This document shows, piece by piece, positions 45,976 to 58,221 of a stretch of 64,000 nt of DNA. The notes beneath the pieces are model-generated. The model searched no databases, had not been told where the DNA came from, and worked only from the letters and a program-made list of their open reading frames with translations. Within the stretch, counting starts at the first letter, position 1. Each line of letters begins with the position of its first letter. The stretch is from Metallyticus violacea (Eukaryota; Arthropoda; Insecta; Mantodea; Metallyticidae), in assembly GCA_030762175.1 (NCBI GenBank), contig CM060831.1, forward strand, positions 135,716,001 through 135,780,000, in the 5' to 3' direction. Both the position numbers and the translations under genes were made by a program.

Positions 45976-46548
45976 GTTAATTGTTGATAGGTACTGGTGA
46001 CTGTGTTAGGAAAAGAAAGTCTAAAACTTAATACTAGCCTAGCATTACTATATTAACCTAGCTAAGAAGAAGAAAGAAGTATATGGAAGAGAGTTACTGT
46101 AAAATTTGAAGCCTAATAAGCTACTGCAGGTGCATTAACTTGAGACTAGCTAACCCTTATTTGTTATGCGTGCCTGCAGTAGCACCTAATTAACTTACTT
46201 AATCTAACCTATCAGGGGGATCTTAAACACTAGATAGCAAAGAGGAAGATAGAATAGTGAGAAAGAGCAGCTAGTGAGCGCTAAAAAGCTCGAGGAGCAG
46301 CGGACCAACCCCGAAAGGCGCCTTGGTTCCAGTCAGAGACTGTTGGCTTCGGTCGTGCTCCTCTACTCAGCTAAACTGTATTGGCAGCGGTTGACTGCCC
46401 GTGCGGTAGTCCGACTACTAGGCCCTGTAGCTGCTCCGGCCGGTCGCCAGGTGTAGTGCCGCTGGGCTCTTGGGCAGGTCGGGTCCTCTCGCAGGTAGTC
46501 TTCTTCCGCAGGTAGGTCTTCCCTCGCTCGCTGCCAGACCGCGACTCC
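45976..46548 (-). promoter_or_regulatory. Jockey element 5' UTR
   Basis: 573 nt from the element's first base to the ORF1 ATG. The start is GC-rich and holds three imperfect repeats ending in ACCTGC (about 46440-46525), two of them reading GAC-TACCTGCG. Jockey-type elements transcribe from an internal promoter here; an AGACC match to the downstream promoter element lies at +30 to +34. This element's first base also sits exactly where U1 transcription would begin. Confidence 0.6.
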
Positions 46549-46556
46549 GAGGAGCC
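46549..46556. repeat. Target-site duplication, right copy (GAGGAGCC)
   Basis: Matches 40693-40700. It separates the element's 5' end from the displaced U1 promoter. Confidence 0.9.
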
Positions 46557-46608
46557 GTCTCTACGGTCACTATTTAAATGCGCCTCGTTTCAACGAGCTC
46601 TGGACATA
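46557..46608 (-). promoter_or_regulatory. Displaced U1 promoter abutting the jockey 5' end
   Basis: This is the U1 upstream region of unit 5 (-9 to -60), matching the other units, with CTCGTTGAAACGAG and ATTTAAAT at their normal distances. Because of the insertion, the position that would be U1 +1 is now the first base of the retrotransposon, in the same orientation. If active, it would transcribe the element rather than U1. Confidence 0.45.
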
Positions 46609-48413
46609 TACTACGCAAAACATTCATCTTCTGCAATAAACCAACTCCCACTACTGTTTTGAAGTCTGTCAACCTTTCATCATATGTTCGTTATGAAACT
46701 TTTTTTACCATTGTAACATACGCTACAATTCTTCGCATCGAAAAACAAGAAATATGTTGAAAATTAAATATACACGTGTCATTGCCATCTATGCGAGGCA
46801 ACTGGAAGTTGGTCAGCAGCTGCTATAGCAGTGCCATCTGTAGTGCTGAAGTAGCAGACACACTCTGTCGCAGTTTCCAGAAACGAAGTAGCAATGCGGT
46901 CTTTTTGGACCATACCAAGAGCCGTTTCGATGCCCTTACAAATCTTTGTAATAACAAAATGGGAATACTCTTTACTGTACTTTACTTTTTACGCAGATAA
47001 ACTTTGGACGTATCTGTTTAATATCAGAAAGGAAAAAAATTATGTTGGAAGAGGAAAACATCCCATTCTGCCATGTATGAGGATTCCAAATATGTGGTGC
47101 AGCGCTTTAAGTTTACGTTCCGTAACGTAACGTAATTGCGGATGAAAAATAAGCAGGCAAATTACTCTTATTGCCCCGAGAATTCAAGCAGTATCCAAAA
47201 GGCTGCACACAAACATGGGAAAAGGGTATATCCTATTCAGGATTTAATTCTTTTCGAGAGAGACACAACTGTAGATATTCAGCAAGATGCCGCAGGTTAA
47301 GCGTCAGAAATGAGGTAAGGTTATTTTAAAACCTTACGAAGTTATTTGCTGCTTCAGGAAGGCGAATAAGATGACAGGCCTGACTAATTTTGAAAGTACA
47401 TGCCTAATTGAGCCATACTCAAGGGGAAGAAATTAAATGCTTACATTCTACCACAGGTGGTAATATGTATGTATACTCCAAAGCTTCCAATCTTGTTTGT
47501 CTCTTCCATTATGTGGCCCAGACTAAAGCGGGGTATATCTATGTGGTCAACTAAAGTAATCAAGGAAGCAGTAATAGATAAAATTGAGGAAATGAAGTTT
47601 GGAATGAAAGCGAATATTATTTACAATAAAATTAACGAGGAACGTAAGACCAAACCTATGGAGGCAAAATTAATGCATTAAAAATTATACAACGAAAATT
47701 TAGGGAAGACGCATTATTCTGCGCCTATTTAAGAGTTAGCGATATGCGGGGAGTCCCTGAGGGGGTGTAAGCTGAACTTCAGCATCAACAAGCACATGCA
47801 CAGAATACGTAGGCACGCCCACTTATAGATGAAATGAAGATAAAAACTGAAATGGAAGGTGAATTCGTGGCACCAATTCGAATTCGAAACACCAGTTAGA
47901 AATGATGTGTAAACTGGTCCGATGTTAAATACAATGTAATGTTAGTATTCCCATTATACGAAGCAATGGTCAAAGGAGATACTAAAATCAGTTGCAGGTA
48001 CAGCAGAGAAAGCCGTTATATCATCTTTGTGTGTATTGCTTTGAACTTGGCGGTGGAGAGCAGTGACCGGCACTGCTGGCTTGATATAGAGAAGCCATAG
48101 TGTTGTCAGAGTCCGTTATGTAGCGCTGATGCAGCCAAATACGTATTAATTTGGTAGGAAGTAAGTTTTCAGAGATGGCGGTAAGGTAGAGTTTCAGCAT
48201 TATTGATAGAAAATTGGCGTTTTTAATGCTTTTCTGTAAGAAGTGCAGATAGTTCCGTATTCATTCCATTTGGGATTTGTGTTTCGTTTGTATTTCGAAA
48301 GCAAATAGCGATATATTAAGTTGTCTGAGAATGTCGACCCTTATGATTTCTTGATTAGGAGAACGAAAAGGTTTTGTAATATGAATAAATTCCGTGTAAC
48401 GGTACTGATGAGT

Positions 48414-48602
48414 ATCGCTTCTCGGCCTTTTGGCTAAGATCAAAGTGTAGTATCTGTTCTTATCAGCTTAATATCTGATACGTCCTCCATTGGGGGACCA
48501 GAATATTAAACTGATTTTTGGAAAATGACGGAGTGCTAGGGGCTTGCTCCACCTCTGTCACGGGTTGGCCTGGCATTGCAGTACCGCCAGGATCGGCCCA
48601 CC
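48414..48602 (+). ncRNA. U2: U2 spliceosomal snRNA, copy 6
   Basis: Same sequence as the other U2 copies. Its upstream spacer is shared with the displaced U1 promoter 1.8 kb away. Confidence 0.97.
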
Positions 48603-49615
48603 TAATCTAATCAAACAAAGTTCTTAGCTTACAGTCAACCTTAATAGCGCGTGGATGGCACGTGCTAGCGCATGTGGCTGTGCTTTAACACTGTATTGCT
48701 TACTTGTGTTGCGTGAACGAACTGTGTTCTCTGTTCGACCGTCTAGGCCGAAGCGCTTTTGGTACACACACTTGCCACGTTAGACCTATCTATGTATTTT
48801 TTCGGGCGTAAGTATGGCTCTTCATTCGGAAGGAGAGTAAAGCCGTCCATTGTTACGGCACGTAAAAGAAGCCTCCGAGCAAAACTTATCACTCATTCAT
48901 CAGAGATGTCACAGAGCTCCGTAAATAAACCAAATAATATTAACTTTTGCGCCAATGATTTGAGCGCTTCCTCTCCACTTTCATGCAAAAATTGGATTAG
49001 AATGATGTGATAAATAGCACAAATTTAACACACCATTTACAAGGATACGAGGATTTTGTTTTATTTCTGCTCACATCTAAGGACACCGATTTTCGTTTGT
49101 GCTGTCTCTCTAAGTTCTCTACAACATAACTGAGGTGCACAATTAACAAAAAAATGTTTCATTGCACAAACACACAAACAGAACAAAGTTTAATATTTCA
49201 ACAGTTACATATGCAGTATATGTTAACGGAAGTGACACGTGCCCGACTTTAGGTTTAAAGGAGAGACACGGGAATTCAGTGTTGCCAACTCTATTCGAGC
49301 GAAAGTAAATAGACGGGTTCCGAAAATAGAAGAAGGAAGTAGGGTTTAGAACTATAACTTGGTAGTTTAAACATTGCGTTACAACATAATAATTTACTTG
49401 ATAGACGGAATTGCGATGCACTTACGTTGTGTGATGTGAGTTCAACTAAGAGGTCCTGCATTGTGTTCAGTGAGCGACTCGTTATTGCACACTGTGATAT
49501 CCATTCATTTACTCGCGCTACTTTCATCATGAAGCAAACAAAGAGGAGGGTTAAAAGTAACCTCCGCTCTGTTTGACTGGATACCTGCCGTACGGCCCTG
49601 CGCACATACTGTATG

Positions 49616-49674
<59 letters not shown>

Positions 49675-49878
49675 GGTGGTGGTGGTAGTGTTAGTGTTAG
49701 TGTTAGTGTTAGTGGCACAAGCTTTTTGAGTGAAGTCTATGTTATTGAATTTCATTATCGATATGATCAATAGTCAACATTCCTTTCAGCATTAATTCAA
49801 ACAATTCCGCTTAAAAAAATAGATGCCATTGTAGTAAATTTCTGAGTGCGTGTGCACAAGCCACAATTCCTATACAGC

Positions 49879-50184
49879 TCCTCACGTGTGGTGAATGAAT
49901 AGTGTTTAACGCCCGTTTTTTGCTACAGAGGCACCACAGGCGATGGACACTGATGATACATGAGATGAAATGAAATATTGGGAAATGATTTTATCTTTAA
50001 GGAAGGAATCGTTCCAGCCCTAAGTTTAGGGTACATCCCCGGCATTTGCCATTTATGAGGACTGAGGAAAACCTGGAAGAAACCTCAGTCAGGGAGGATG
50101 GTCTAGGCGGGCTTCGAACCCCAGACCTCCCGCTCACGAGTCCGCGCCTTAACGACCTCCCGTGGCGGTCCTCACGTATGGTGA
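49879..50184 (-). mobile_element. tRNA-derived SINE with TSD, unit 6
   Basis: Body 49895-50168; orthologous insertion. Confidence 0.85.
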
Positions 50185-51306
50185 AACCGCCTCGGCGATA
50201 AGCGTCTTGCTTTTTCAGGCTCTTTCAGGAAACACATCATTTTTGAGATTCCAATATAACCTCCCACCTCAAATCAAATGGTCCAATTTTGCTGGTTAAC
50301 GAACTCGACGAATCGTTTGTTAATTATTCGTTTTTTTTCCCCCCAGTTTCGTTTATGGCGGGGGGGGGGATGCTACCATTAGATCGTTAACGGGCACACA
50401 CACACAAACATTTATAGATTTTTTTGTATACTTTGTTTTCAATAAATAGTAAATGCGTAGTAAGCACAAAGGATGGAGATTTGGAGAAATGATTAAAAAT
50501 CTTCCCCCATTGGTACAATATTCTTCATTTATTTAAGTAATCATGCGGCCAATTTTTTCCTAATTGGGCGGAACATTTTTCATAGTAAAAGTGAGAAATT
50601 TATAACTAATGTGTTCAACTATCCGAATCAAGAATCAAAGAACCAAGAGTAATTATGTTCCGTTGAGTTGTGCAAAAATACGAAGAGAGATGAGTAAGCA
50701 ACGAGTATGCCATTAAGTTCAGTTTCAGGAATTATTAGTAGAGATCAGAAGAAGTGTGTGGAGCGAGGTGATCTATTTTATACACCTAGAAGGAATGGCC
50801 ACGCTATCTTAAACAACTCCTATTGATGGGTGATTAGACGTAAATACATAATCTCGTAGACCCAAGATCGCGGGCCGAACCGGCCGATGGAATTAAATTA
50901 TTATTATTATTATCATCATCATCATCATCATCATCATCATAATCGTCGTCGTCGTGATCACCATTTTATTTTTCCTCGCGCAAACATCCAAAATGCGAGT
51001 CCCTTGTCACACATTTACGGCACGTAAACGAACCTCAAGCCTGAAAGGAGGCGCCCTTGAGTAAAATTTATTGGCCTGAATTGAATGGGACGCTGATGAC
51101 CTGAGATGTGAAAGAGCATCCGTTAATAAATAAAATAACAAACCATGCACTATTTCCTATGCTCAGGAGGGAACAAAACCCCAACCAATTTTTCCACTAC
51201 CGACACGAAAGCCTGATTCCCATTTCCAAGCAACTACTAAAAAACAAAAGGAAGGAAAACGAAGGCAAGGAACCATTATGATAAATAAAGTATTCGCTGA
51301 GCATAG

Positions 51307-51613
51307 TCATGCCGCTCTACCGTTGCGATTTAAATTCCATTGAATTGGTCTGGGCGAATGTCCACCAATGGGTTGCAAGTAGATGCACAACACTTAGAAC
51401 ACTTATGCCGGCAGGATCTGAAGAAATGGGCAGTTTGGAACGAAAAAGTGCATGCCACGAGCAACATGTACAGTTCTCATTAAAAGAATCTTGATTGAAA
51501 ACAAGGGAGCTGGGAATAGCGGTAGTGGTGCCAGTGTGATAGGGGAAGGAAGTGAGGATTGGGGTCATATTGATGGAAACCTGCCTGAAATGGAAGGTTT
51601 GAGTGACGTTTAA
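51307..51613 (+). pseudogene. DDE transposase C-terminal relic, unit 6
   Basis: Unit 6 copy of the relic described at 16262-16568. Confidence 0.65.
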
Positions 51614-52227
51614 TTAAAGGAGGCAGTGTGTGTACTTTATATATGAGATAAACTTTTTATGCAAAGAAAAATTGAAGCCATTGAAATGTACAGAATGAAT
51701 GTTGCGCATTGACGGCTGAGCTCAAAACATGGCGGCAGATATCGCTAAAGAGCGAACAGCATGCAACTGCTAAACACCGAATCCCCTCCGTGCCCATCTT
51801 TAAGTTGCAAGAGAGGAACGGTGCGAGAAACCGTTGACGAGTAACGTTTTCATTAACAAAATTCACGTGTGCAGAACTTTGTTGCCTCTATGATCAATTT
51901 TCATTGAAGCGGGTGGGGAAACAAGGCCGCCAGAGTGTGCTAGCACAAACGGGGAAATTGCTAATAAATGGAAATGTTGTTCCGCTGTTTTAATGAATAA
52001 TATGAGTGTCACAGCATTGGAAAAGAAGTGAGCGAATTAGTAGATGATGTGTGTACTGCCTCAAGGAAGCAATTTGTTGCAAAATATAGGTTAAGTTAGG
52101 TCAGTTAAATTAGTGCCACCGCATTTGTAGATGATAGTAACACAATGTTCACAACAAAATAAAAGTTGTGACGCCTGGAAGGACATCTATTCGATTGCAT
52201 GACTTGCTGAGTTATGAAGAGATTATT

Positions 52228-52389
52228 CCGGGACAGCGCGAACGCAGTCCCGACTACCAAAAATTACGCGCCCGAGTTACCCACATTTGGGGCAATCGCA
52301 GGGGTCAGCCCAACCGAAGTGCAATGGAAAGGCCTCAACCTGGGGGAACCGCCTTTATGATCACGGTAGCCCCTACGCCAGGTAAGTAT
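52228..52389 (-). ncRNA. U1: U1 spliceosomal snRNA, copy 6
   Basis: Same sequence as copies 1-4, with the common GAAGAGCC flank. Confidence 0.97.
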
Positions 52390-54254
52390 GAAGAGCCGTC
52401 TCTACGGTCACTATTTAAATGCGCCTCGTTTCAACGAGCTCTGGACATATACTACGCAAAACATTCATCTTCTGCAATAAACCAACTCCCACTACTGTTT
52501 TGAAGTCTGTCAACCTTTCATCATATGTTCGTTATGAAACTTTTTTTACCATTGTAACATACGCTACAATTCTTCGCATCGAAAAACAAGAAATATGTTG
52601 AAAATTAAATATACACGTGTCATTGCCATCTATGCGAGGCAACTGGAAGTTGGTCAGCAGCTGCTATAGCAGTGCCATCTGTAGTGCTGAAGTAGCAGAC
52701 ACACTCTGTCGCAGTTTCCAGAAACGAAGTAGCAATGCGGTCTTTTTGGACCATACCAAGAGCCGTTTCGATGCCCTTACAAATCTTTGTAATAACAAAA
52801 TGGGAATACTCTTTACTGTACTTTACTTTTTACGCAGATAAACTTTGGACGTATCTGTTTAATATCAGAAAGGAAAAAAATTATGTTGGAAGAGGAAAAC
52901 ATCCCATTCTGCCATGTATGAGGATTCCAAATATGTGGTGCAGCGCTTTAAGTTTACGTTCCGTAACGTAACGTAATTGCGGATGAAAAATAAGCAGGCA
53001 AATTACTCTTATTGCCCCGAGAATTCAAGCAGTATCCAAAAGGCTGCACACAAACATGGGAAAAGGGTATATCCTATTCAGGATTTAATTCTTTTCGAGA
53101 GAGACACAACTGTAGATATTCAGCAAGATGCCGCAGGTTAAGCGTCAGAAATGAGGTAAGGTTATTTTAAAACCTTACGAAGTTATTTGCTGCTTCAGGA
53201 AGGCGAATAAGATGACAGGCCTGACTAATTTTGAAAGTACATGCCTAATTGAGCCATACTCAAGGGGAAGAAATTAAATGCTTACATTCTACCACAGGTG
53301 GTAATATGTATGTATACTCCAAAGCTTCCAATCTTGTTTGTCTCTTCCATTATGTGGCCCAGACTAAAGCGGGGTATATCTATGTGGTCAACTAAAGTAA
53401 TCAAGGAAGCAGTAATAGATAAAATTGAGGAAATGAAGTTTGGAATGAAAGCGAATATTATTTACAATAAAATTAACGAGGAACGTAAGACCAAACCTAT
53501 GGAGGCAAAATTAATGCATTAAAAATTATACAACGAAAATTTAGGGAAGACGCATTATTCTGCGCCTATTTAAGAGTTAGCGATATGCGGGGAGTCCCTG
53601 AGGGGGTGTAAGCTGAACTTCAGCATCAACAAGCACATGCACAGAATACGTAGGCACGCCCACTTATAGATGAAATGAAGATAAAAACTGAAATGGAAGG
53701 TGAATTCGTGGCACCAATTCGAATTCGAAACACCAGTTAGAAATGATGTGTAAACTGGTCCGATGTTAAATACAATGTAATGTTAGTATTCCCATTATAC
53801 GAAGCAATGGTCAAAGGAGATACTAAAATCAGTTGCAGGTACAGCAGAGAAAGCCGTTATATCATCTTTGTGTGTATTGCTTTGAACTTGGCGGTGGAGA
53901 GCAGTGACCGGCACTGCTGGCTTGATATAGAGAAGCCATAGTGTTGTCAGAGTCCGTTATGTAGCGCTGATGCAGCCAAATACGTATTAATTTGGTAGGA
54001 AGTAAGTTTTCAGAGATGGCGGTAAGGTAGAGTTTCAGCATTATTGATAGAAAATTGGCGTTTTTAATGCTTTTCTGTAAGAAGTGCAGATAGTTCCGTA
54101 TTCATTCCATTTGGGATTTGTGTTTCGTTTGTATTTCGAAAGCAAATAGCGATATATTAAGTTGTCTGAGAATGTCGACCCTTATGATTTCTTGATTAGG
54201 AGAACGAAAAGGTTTTGTAATATGAATAAATTCCGTGTAACGGTACTGATGAGT

Positions 54255-54443
54255 ATCGCTTCTCGGCCTTTTGGCTAAGATCAAAGTGTAGTATCTGTTC
54301 TTATCAGCTTAATATCTGATACGTCCTCCATTGGGGGACCAGAATATTAAACTGATTTTTGGAAAATGACGGAGTGCTAGGGGCTTGCTCCACCTCTGTC
54401 ACGGGTTGGCCTGGCATTGCAGTACCGCCAGGATCGGCCCACC
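54255..54443 (+). ncRNA. U2: U2 spliceosomal snRNA, copy 7
   Basis: Same sequence as the other U2 copies. Confidence 0.97.
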
Positions 54444-55459
54444 TAATCTAATCAAACAAAGTTCTTAGCTTACAGTCAACCTTAATAGCGCGTGGATGGC
54501 ACGTGCTAGCGCATGTGGCTGTGCTTTAACACTGTATTGCTTACTTGTGTTGCGTGAACGAACTGTGTTCTCTGTTCGACCGTCTAGGCCGAAGCGCTTT
54601 TGGTACACACACTTGCCACGTTAGACCTATCTATGTATTTTTTCGGGCGTAAGTATGGCTCTTCATTCGGAAGGAGAGTAAAGCCGTCCATTGTTACGGC
54701 ACGTAAAAGAAGCCTCCGAGCAAAACTTATCACTCATTCATCAGAGATGTCACAGAGCTCCGTAAATAAACCAAATAATATTAACTTTTGCGCCAATGAT
54801 TTGAGCGCTTCCTCTCCACTTTCATGCAAAAATTGGATTAGAATGATGTGATAAATAGCACAAATTTAACACACCATTTACAAGGATACGAGGATTTTGT
54901 TTTATTTCTGCTCACATCTAAGGACACCGATTTTCGTTTGTGCTGTCTCTCTAAGTTCTCTACAACATAACTGAGGTGCACAATTAACAAAAAAATGTTT
55001 CATTGCACAAACACACAAACAGAACAAAGTTTAATATTTCAACAGTTACATATGCAGTATATGTTAACGGAAGTGACACGTGCCCGACTTTAGGTTTAAA
55101 GGAGAGACACGGGAATTCAGTGTTGCCAACTCTATTCGAGCGAAAGTAAATAGACGGGTTCCGAAAATAGAAGAAGGAAGTAGGGTTTAGAACTATAACT
55201 TGGTAGTTTAAACATTGCGTTACAACATAATAATTTACTTGATAGACGGAATTGCGATGCACTTACGTTGTGTGATGTGAGTTCAACTAAGAGGTCCTGC
55301 ATTGTGTTCAGTGAGCGACTCGTTATTGCACACTGTGATATCCATTCATTTACTCGCGCTACTTTCATCATGAAGCAAACAAAGAGGAGGGTTAAAAGTA
55401 ACCTCCGCTCTGTTTGACTGGATACCTGCCGTACGGCCCTGCGCACATACTGTATGGTG

Positions 55460-55512
<53 letters not shown>

Positions 55513-55710
55513 GGTGGTAGTGTTAGTGTTAGTGTTAGTGTTAGTGGCACAAGCTTTTTGAGTGAAGTCTATGTTATTGAATTTCATTATCGATATGATC
55601 AATAGTCAACATTCCTTTCAGCATTAATTCAAACAATTCCGCTTAAAAAAATAGATGCCATTGTAGTAAATTTCTGAGTGCGTGTGCACAAGCCACAATT
55701 CCTATACAGC

Positions 55711-56016
55711 TCCTCACGTGTGGTGAATGAATAGTGTTTAACGCCCGTTTTTTGCTACAGAGGCACCACAGGCGATGGACACTGATGATACATGAGATGA
55801 AATGAAATATTGGGAAATGATTTTATCTTTAAGGAAGGAATCGTTCCAGCCCTAAGTTTAGGGTACATCCCCGGCATTTGCCATTTATGAGGACTGAGGA
55901 AAACCTGGAAGAAACCTCAGTCAGGGAGGATGGTCTAGGCGGGCTTCGAACCCCAGACCTCCCGCTCACGAGTCCGCGCCTTAACGACCTCCCGTGGCGG
56001 TCCTCACGTATGGTGA
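55711..56016 (-). mobile_element. tRNA-derived SINE with TSD, unit 7
   Basis: Body 55727-56000; orthologous insertion. Confidence 0.85.
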
Positions 56017-57138
56017 AACCGCCTCGGCGATAAGCGTCTTGCTTTTTCAGGCTCTTTCAGGAAACACATCATTTTTGAGATTCCAATATAACCTCCCACC
56101 TCAAATCAAATGGTCCAATTTTGCTGGTTAACGAACTCGACGAATCGTTTGTTAATTATTCGTTTTTTTTCCCCCCAGTTTCGTTTATGGCGGGGGGGGG
56201 GATGCTACCATTAGATCGTTAACGGGCACACACACACAAACATTTATAGATTTTTTTGTATACTTTGTTTTCAATAAATAGTAAATGCGTAGTAAGCACA
56301 AAGGATGGAGATTTGGAGAAATGATTAAAAATCTTCCCCCATTGGTACAATATTCTTCATTTATTTAAGTAATCATGCGGCCAATTTTTTCCTAATTGGG
56401 CGGAACATTTTTCATAGTAAAAGTGAGAAATTTATAACTAATGTGTTCAACTATCCGAATCAAGAATCAAAGAACCAAGAGTAATTATGTTCCGTTGAGT
56501 TGTGCAAAAATACGAAGAGAGATGAGTAAGCAACGAGTATGCCATTAAGTTCAGTTTCAGGAATTATTAGTAGAGATCAGAAGAAGTGTGTGGAGCGAGG
56601 TGATCTATTTTATACACCTAGAAGGAATGGCCACGCTATCTTAAACAACTCCTATTGATGGGTGATTAGACGTAAATACATAATCTCGTAGACCCAAGAT
56701 CGCGGGCCGAACCGGCCGATGGAATTAAATTATTATTATTATTATCATCATCATCATCATCATCATCATCATAATCGTCGTCGTCGTGATCACCATTTTA
56801 TTTTTCCTCGCGCAAACATCCAAAATGCGAGTCCCTTGTCACACATTTACGGCACGTAAACGAACCTCAAGCCTGAAAGGAGGCGCCCTTGAGTAAAATT
56901 TATTGGCCTGAATTGAATGGGACGCTGATGACCTGAGATGTGAAAGAGCATCCGTTAATAAATAAAATAACAAACCATGCACTATTTCCTATGCTCAGGA
57001 GGGAACAAAACCCCAACCAATTTTTCCACTACCGACACGAAAGCCTGATTCCCATTTCCAAGCAACTACTAAAAAACAAAAGGAAGGAAAACGAAGGCAA
57101 GGAACCATTATGATAAATAAAGTATTCGCTGAGCATAG

Positions 57139-57445
57139 TCATGCCGCTCTACCGTTGCGATTTAAATTCCATTGAATTGGTCTGGGCGAATGTCCACCAA
57201 TGGGTTGCAAGTAGATGCACAACACTTAGAACACTTATGCCGGCAGGATCTGAAGAAATGGGCAGTTTGGAACGAAAAAGTGCATGCCACGAGCAACATG
57301 TACAGTTCTCATTAAAAGAATCTTGATTGAAAACAAGGGAGCTGGGAATAGCGGTAGTGGTGCCAGTGTGATAGGGGAAGGAAGTGAGGATTGGGGTCAT
57401 ATTGATGGAAACCTGCCTGAAATGGAAGGTTTGAGTGACGTTTAA
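57139..57445 (+). pseudogene. DDE transposase C-terminal relic, unit 7
   Basis: Unit 7 copy of the relic described at 16262-16568. Confidence 0.65.
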
Positions 57446-58059
57446 TTAAAGGAGGCAGTGTGTGTACTTTATATATGAGATAAACTTTTTATGCAAAGAA
57501 AAATTGAAGCCATTGAAATGTACAGAATGAATGTTGCGCATTGACGGCTGAGCTCAAAACATGGCGGCAGATATCGCTAAAGAGCGAACAGCATGCAACT
57601 GCTAAACACCGAATCCCCTCCGTGCCCATCTTTAAGTTGCAAGAGAGGAACGGTGCGAGAAACCGTTGACGAGTAACGTTTTCATTAACAAAATTCACGT
57701 GTGCAGAACTTTGTTGCCTCTATGATCAATTTTCATTGAAGCGGGTGGGGAAACAAGGCCGCCAGAGTGTGCTAGCACAAACGGGGAAATTGCTAATAAA
57801 TGGAAATGTTGTTCCGCTGTTTTAATGAATAATATGAGTGTCACAGCATTGGAAAAGAAGTGAGCGAATTAGTAGATGATGTGTGTACTGCCTCAAGGAA
57901 GCAATTTGTTGCAAAATATAGGTTAAGTTAGGTCAGTTAAATTAGTGCCACCGCATTTGTAGATGATAGTAACACAATGTTCACAACAAAATAAAAGTTG
58001 TGACGCCTGGAAGGACATCTATTCGATTGCATGACTTGCTGAGTTATGAAGAGATTATT

Positions 58060-58221
58060 CCGGGACAGCGCGAACGCAGTCCCGACTACCAAAAATTACG
58101 CGCCCGAGTTACCCACATTTGGGGCAATCGCAGGGGTCAGCCCAACCGAAGTGCAATGGAAAGGCCTCAATCTGGGGGAACCGCCTTTATGATCACGGTA
58201 GCCCCTACGCCAGGTAAGTAT
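58060..58221 (-). ncRNA. U1: U1 spliceosomal snRNA, copy 7 (one private variant)
   Basis: Matches the other U1 copies except for one change, G to A at about U1 position 51 (+ strand CAATCTGG for CAACCTGG near 58171). The site lies at the junction between stem-loops I and II. Position at the array edge fits weaker homogenisation. Promoter and Sm site are intact. Confidence 0.96.

Larger units (their letters stand above)
40701..46548 (-). mobile_element. Full-length jockey-clade non-LTR retrotransposon
   Basis: A 5,848-bp element in minus orientation, with 8-bp TSDs (GAGGAGCC) at both ends. In element order: 573-nt 5' UTR, ORF1 (gag-like), ORF2 (endonuclease plus RT), a short 3' UTR with AATAAA near 41508-41513, a 48-nt poly(A), a 643-bp segment, then A10-TCT-A44. 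The ORF1/ORF2 organisation, three zinc knuckles, an APE-type endonuclease and no recognisable RNase H domain fit the jockey clade. Both ORFs are open and full length, so it may be retrotransposition-competent. The 5' end has AGACC at +30 to +34, where jockey-type internal promoters carry a downstream promoter element (inference). Confidence 0.93.
36356..48056. repeat. snRNA repeat unit 5, split by a retrotransposon
   Basis: The unit itself is about 5,845 bp (36356-40700 plus 46557-48056). It is interrupted just upstream of U1. It has private variants: GAGGAGCC in place of GAAGAGCC beside U1, and one base change inside U1. Because both TSD copies carry the GAGGAGCC form, that variant was already there when the element inserted. 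Confidence 0.93.
48057..53897. repeat. snRNA repeat unit 6 (5,841 bp)
   Basis: Standard unit with a 102-bp GGT/AGT microsatellite. Confidence 0.95.

Noticed and set aside
41755..45987. Several plus-strand frames of 60-153 codons
   Set aside because: They lie antisense to the intact jockey ORFs and are shadows.
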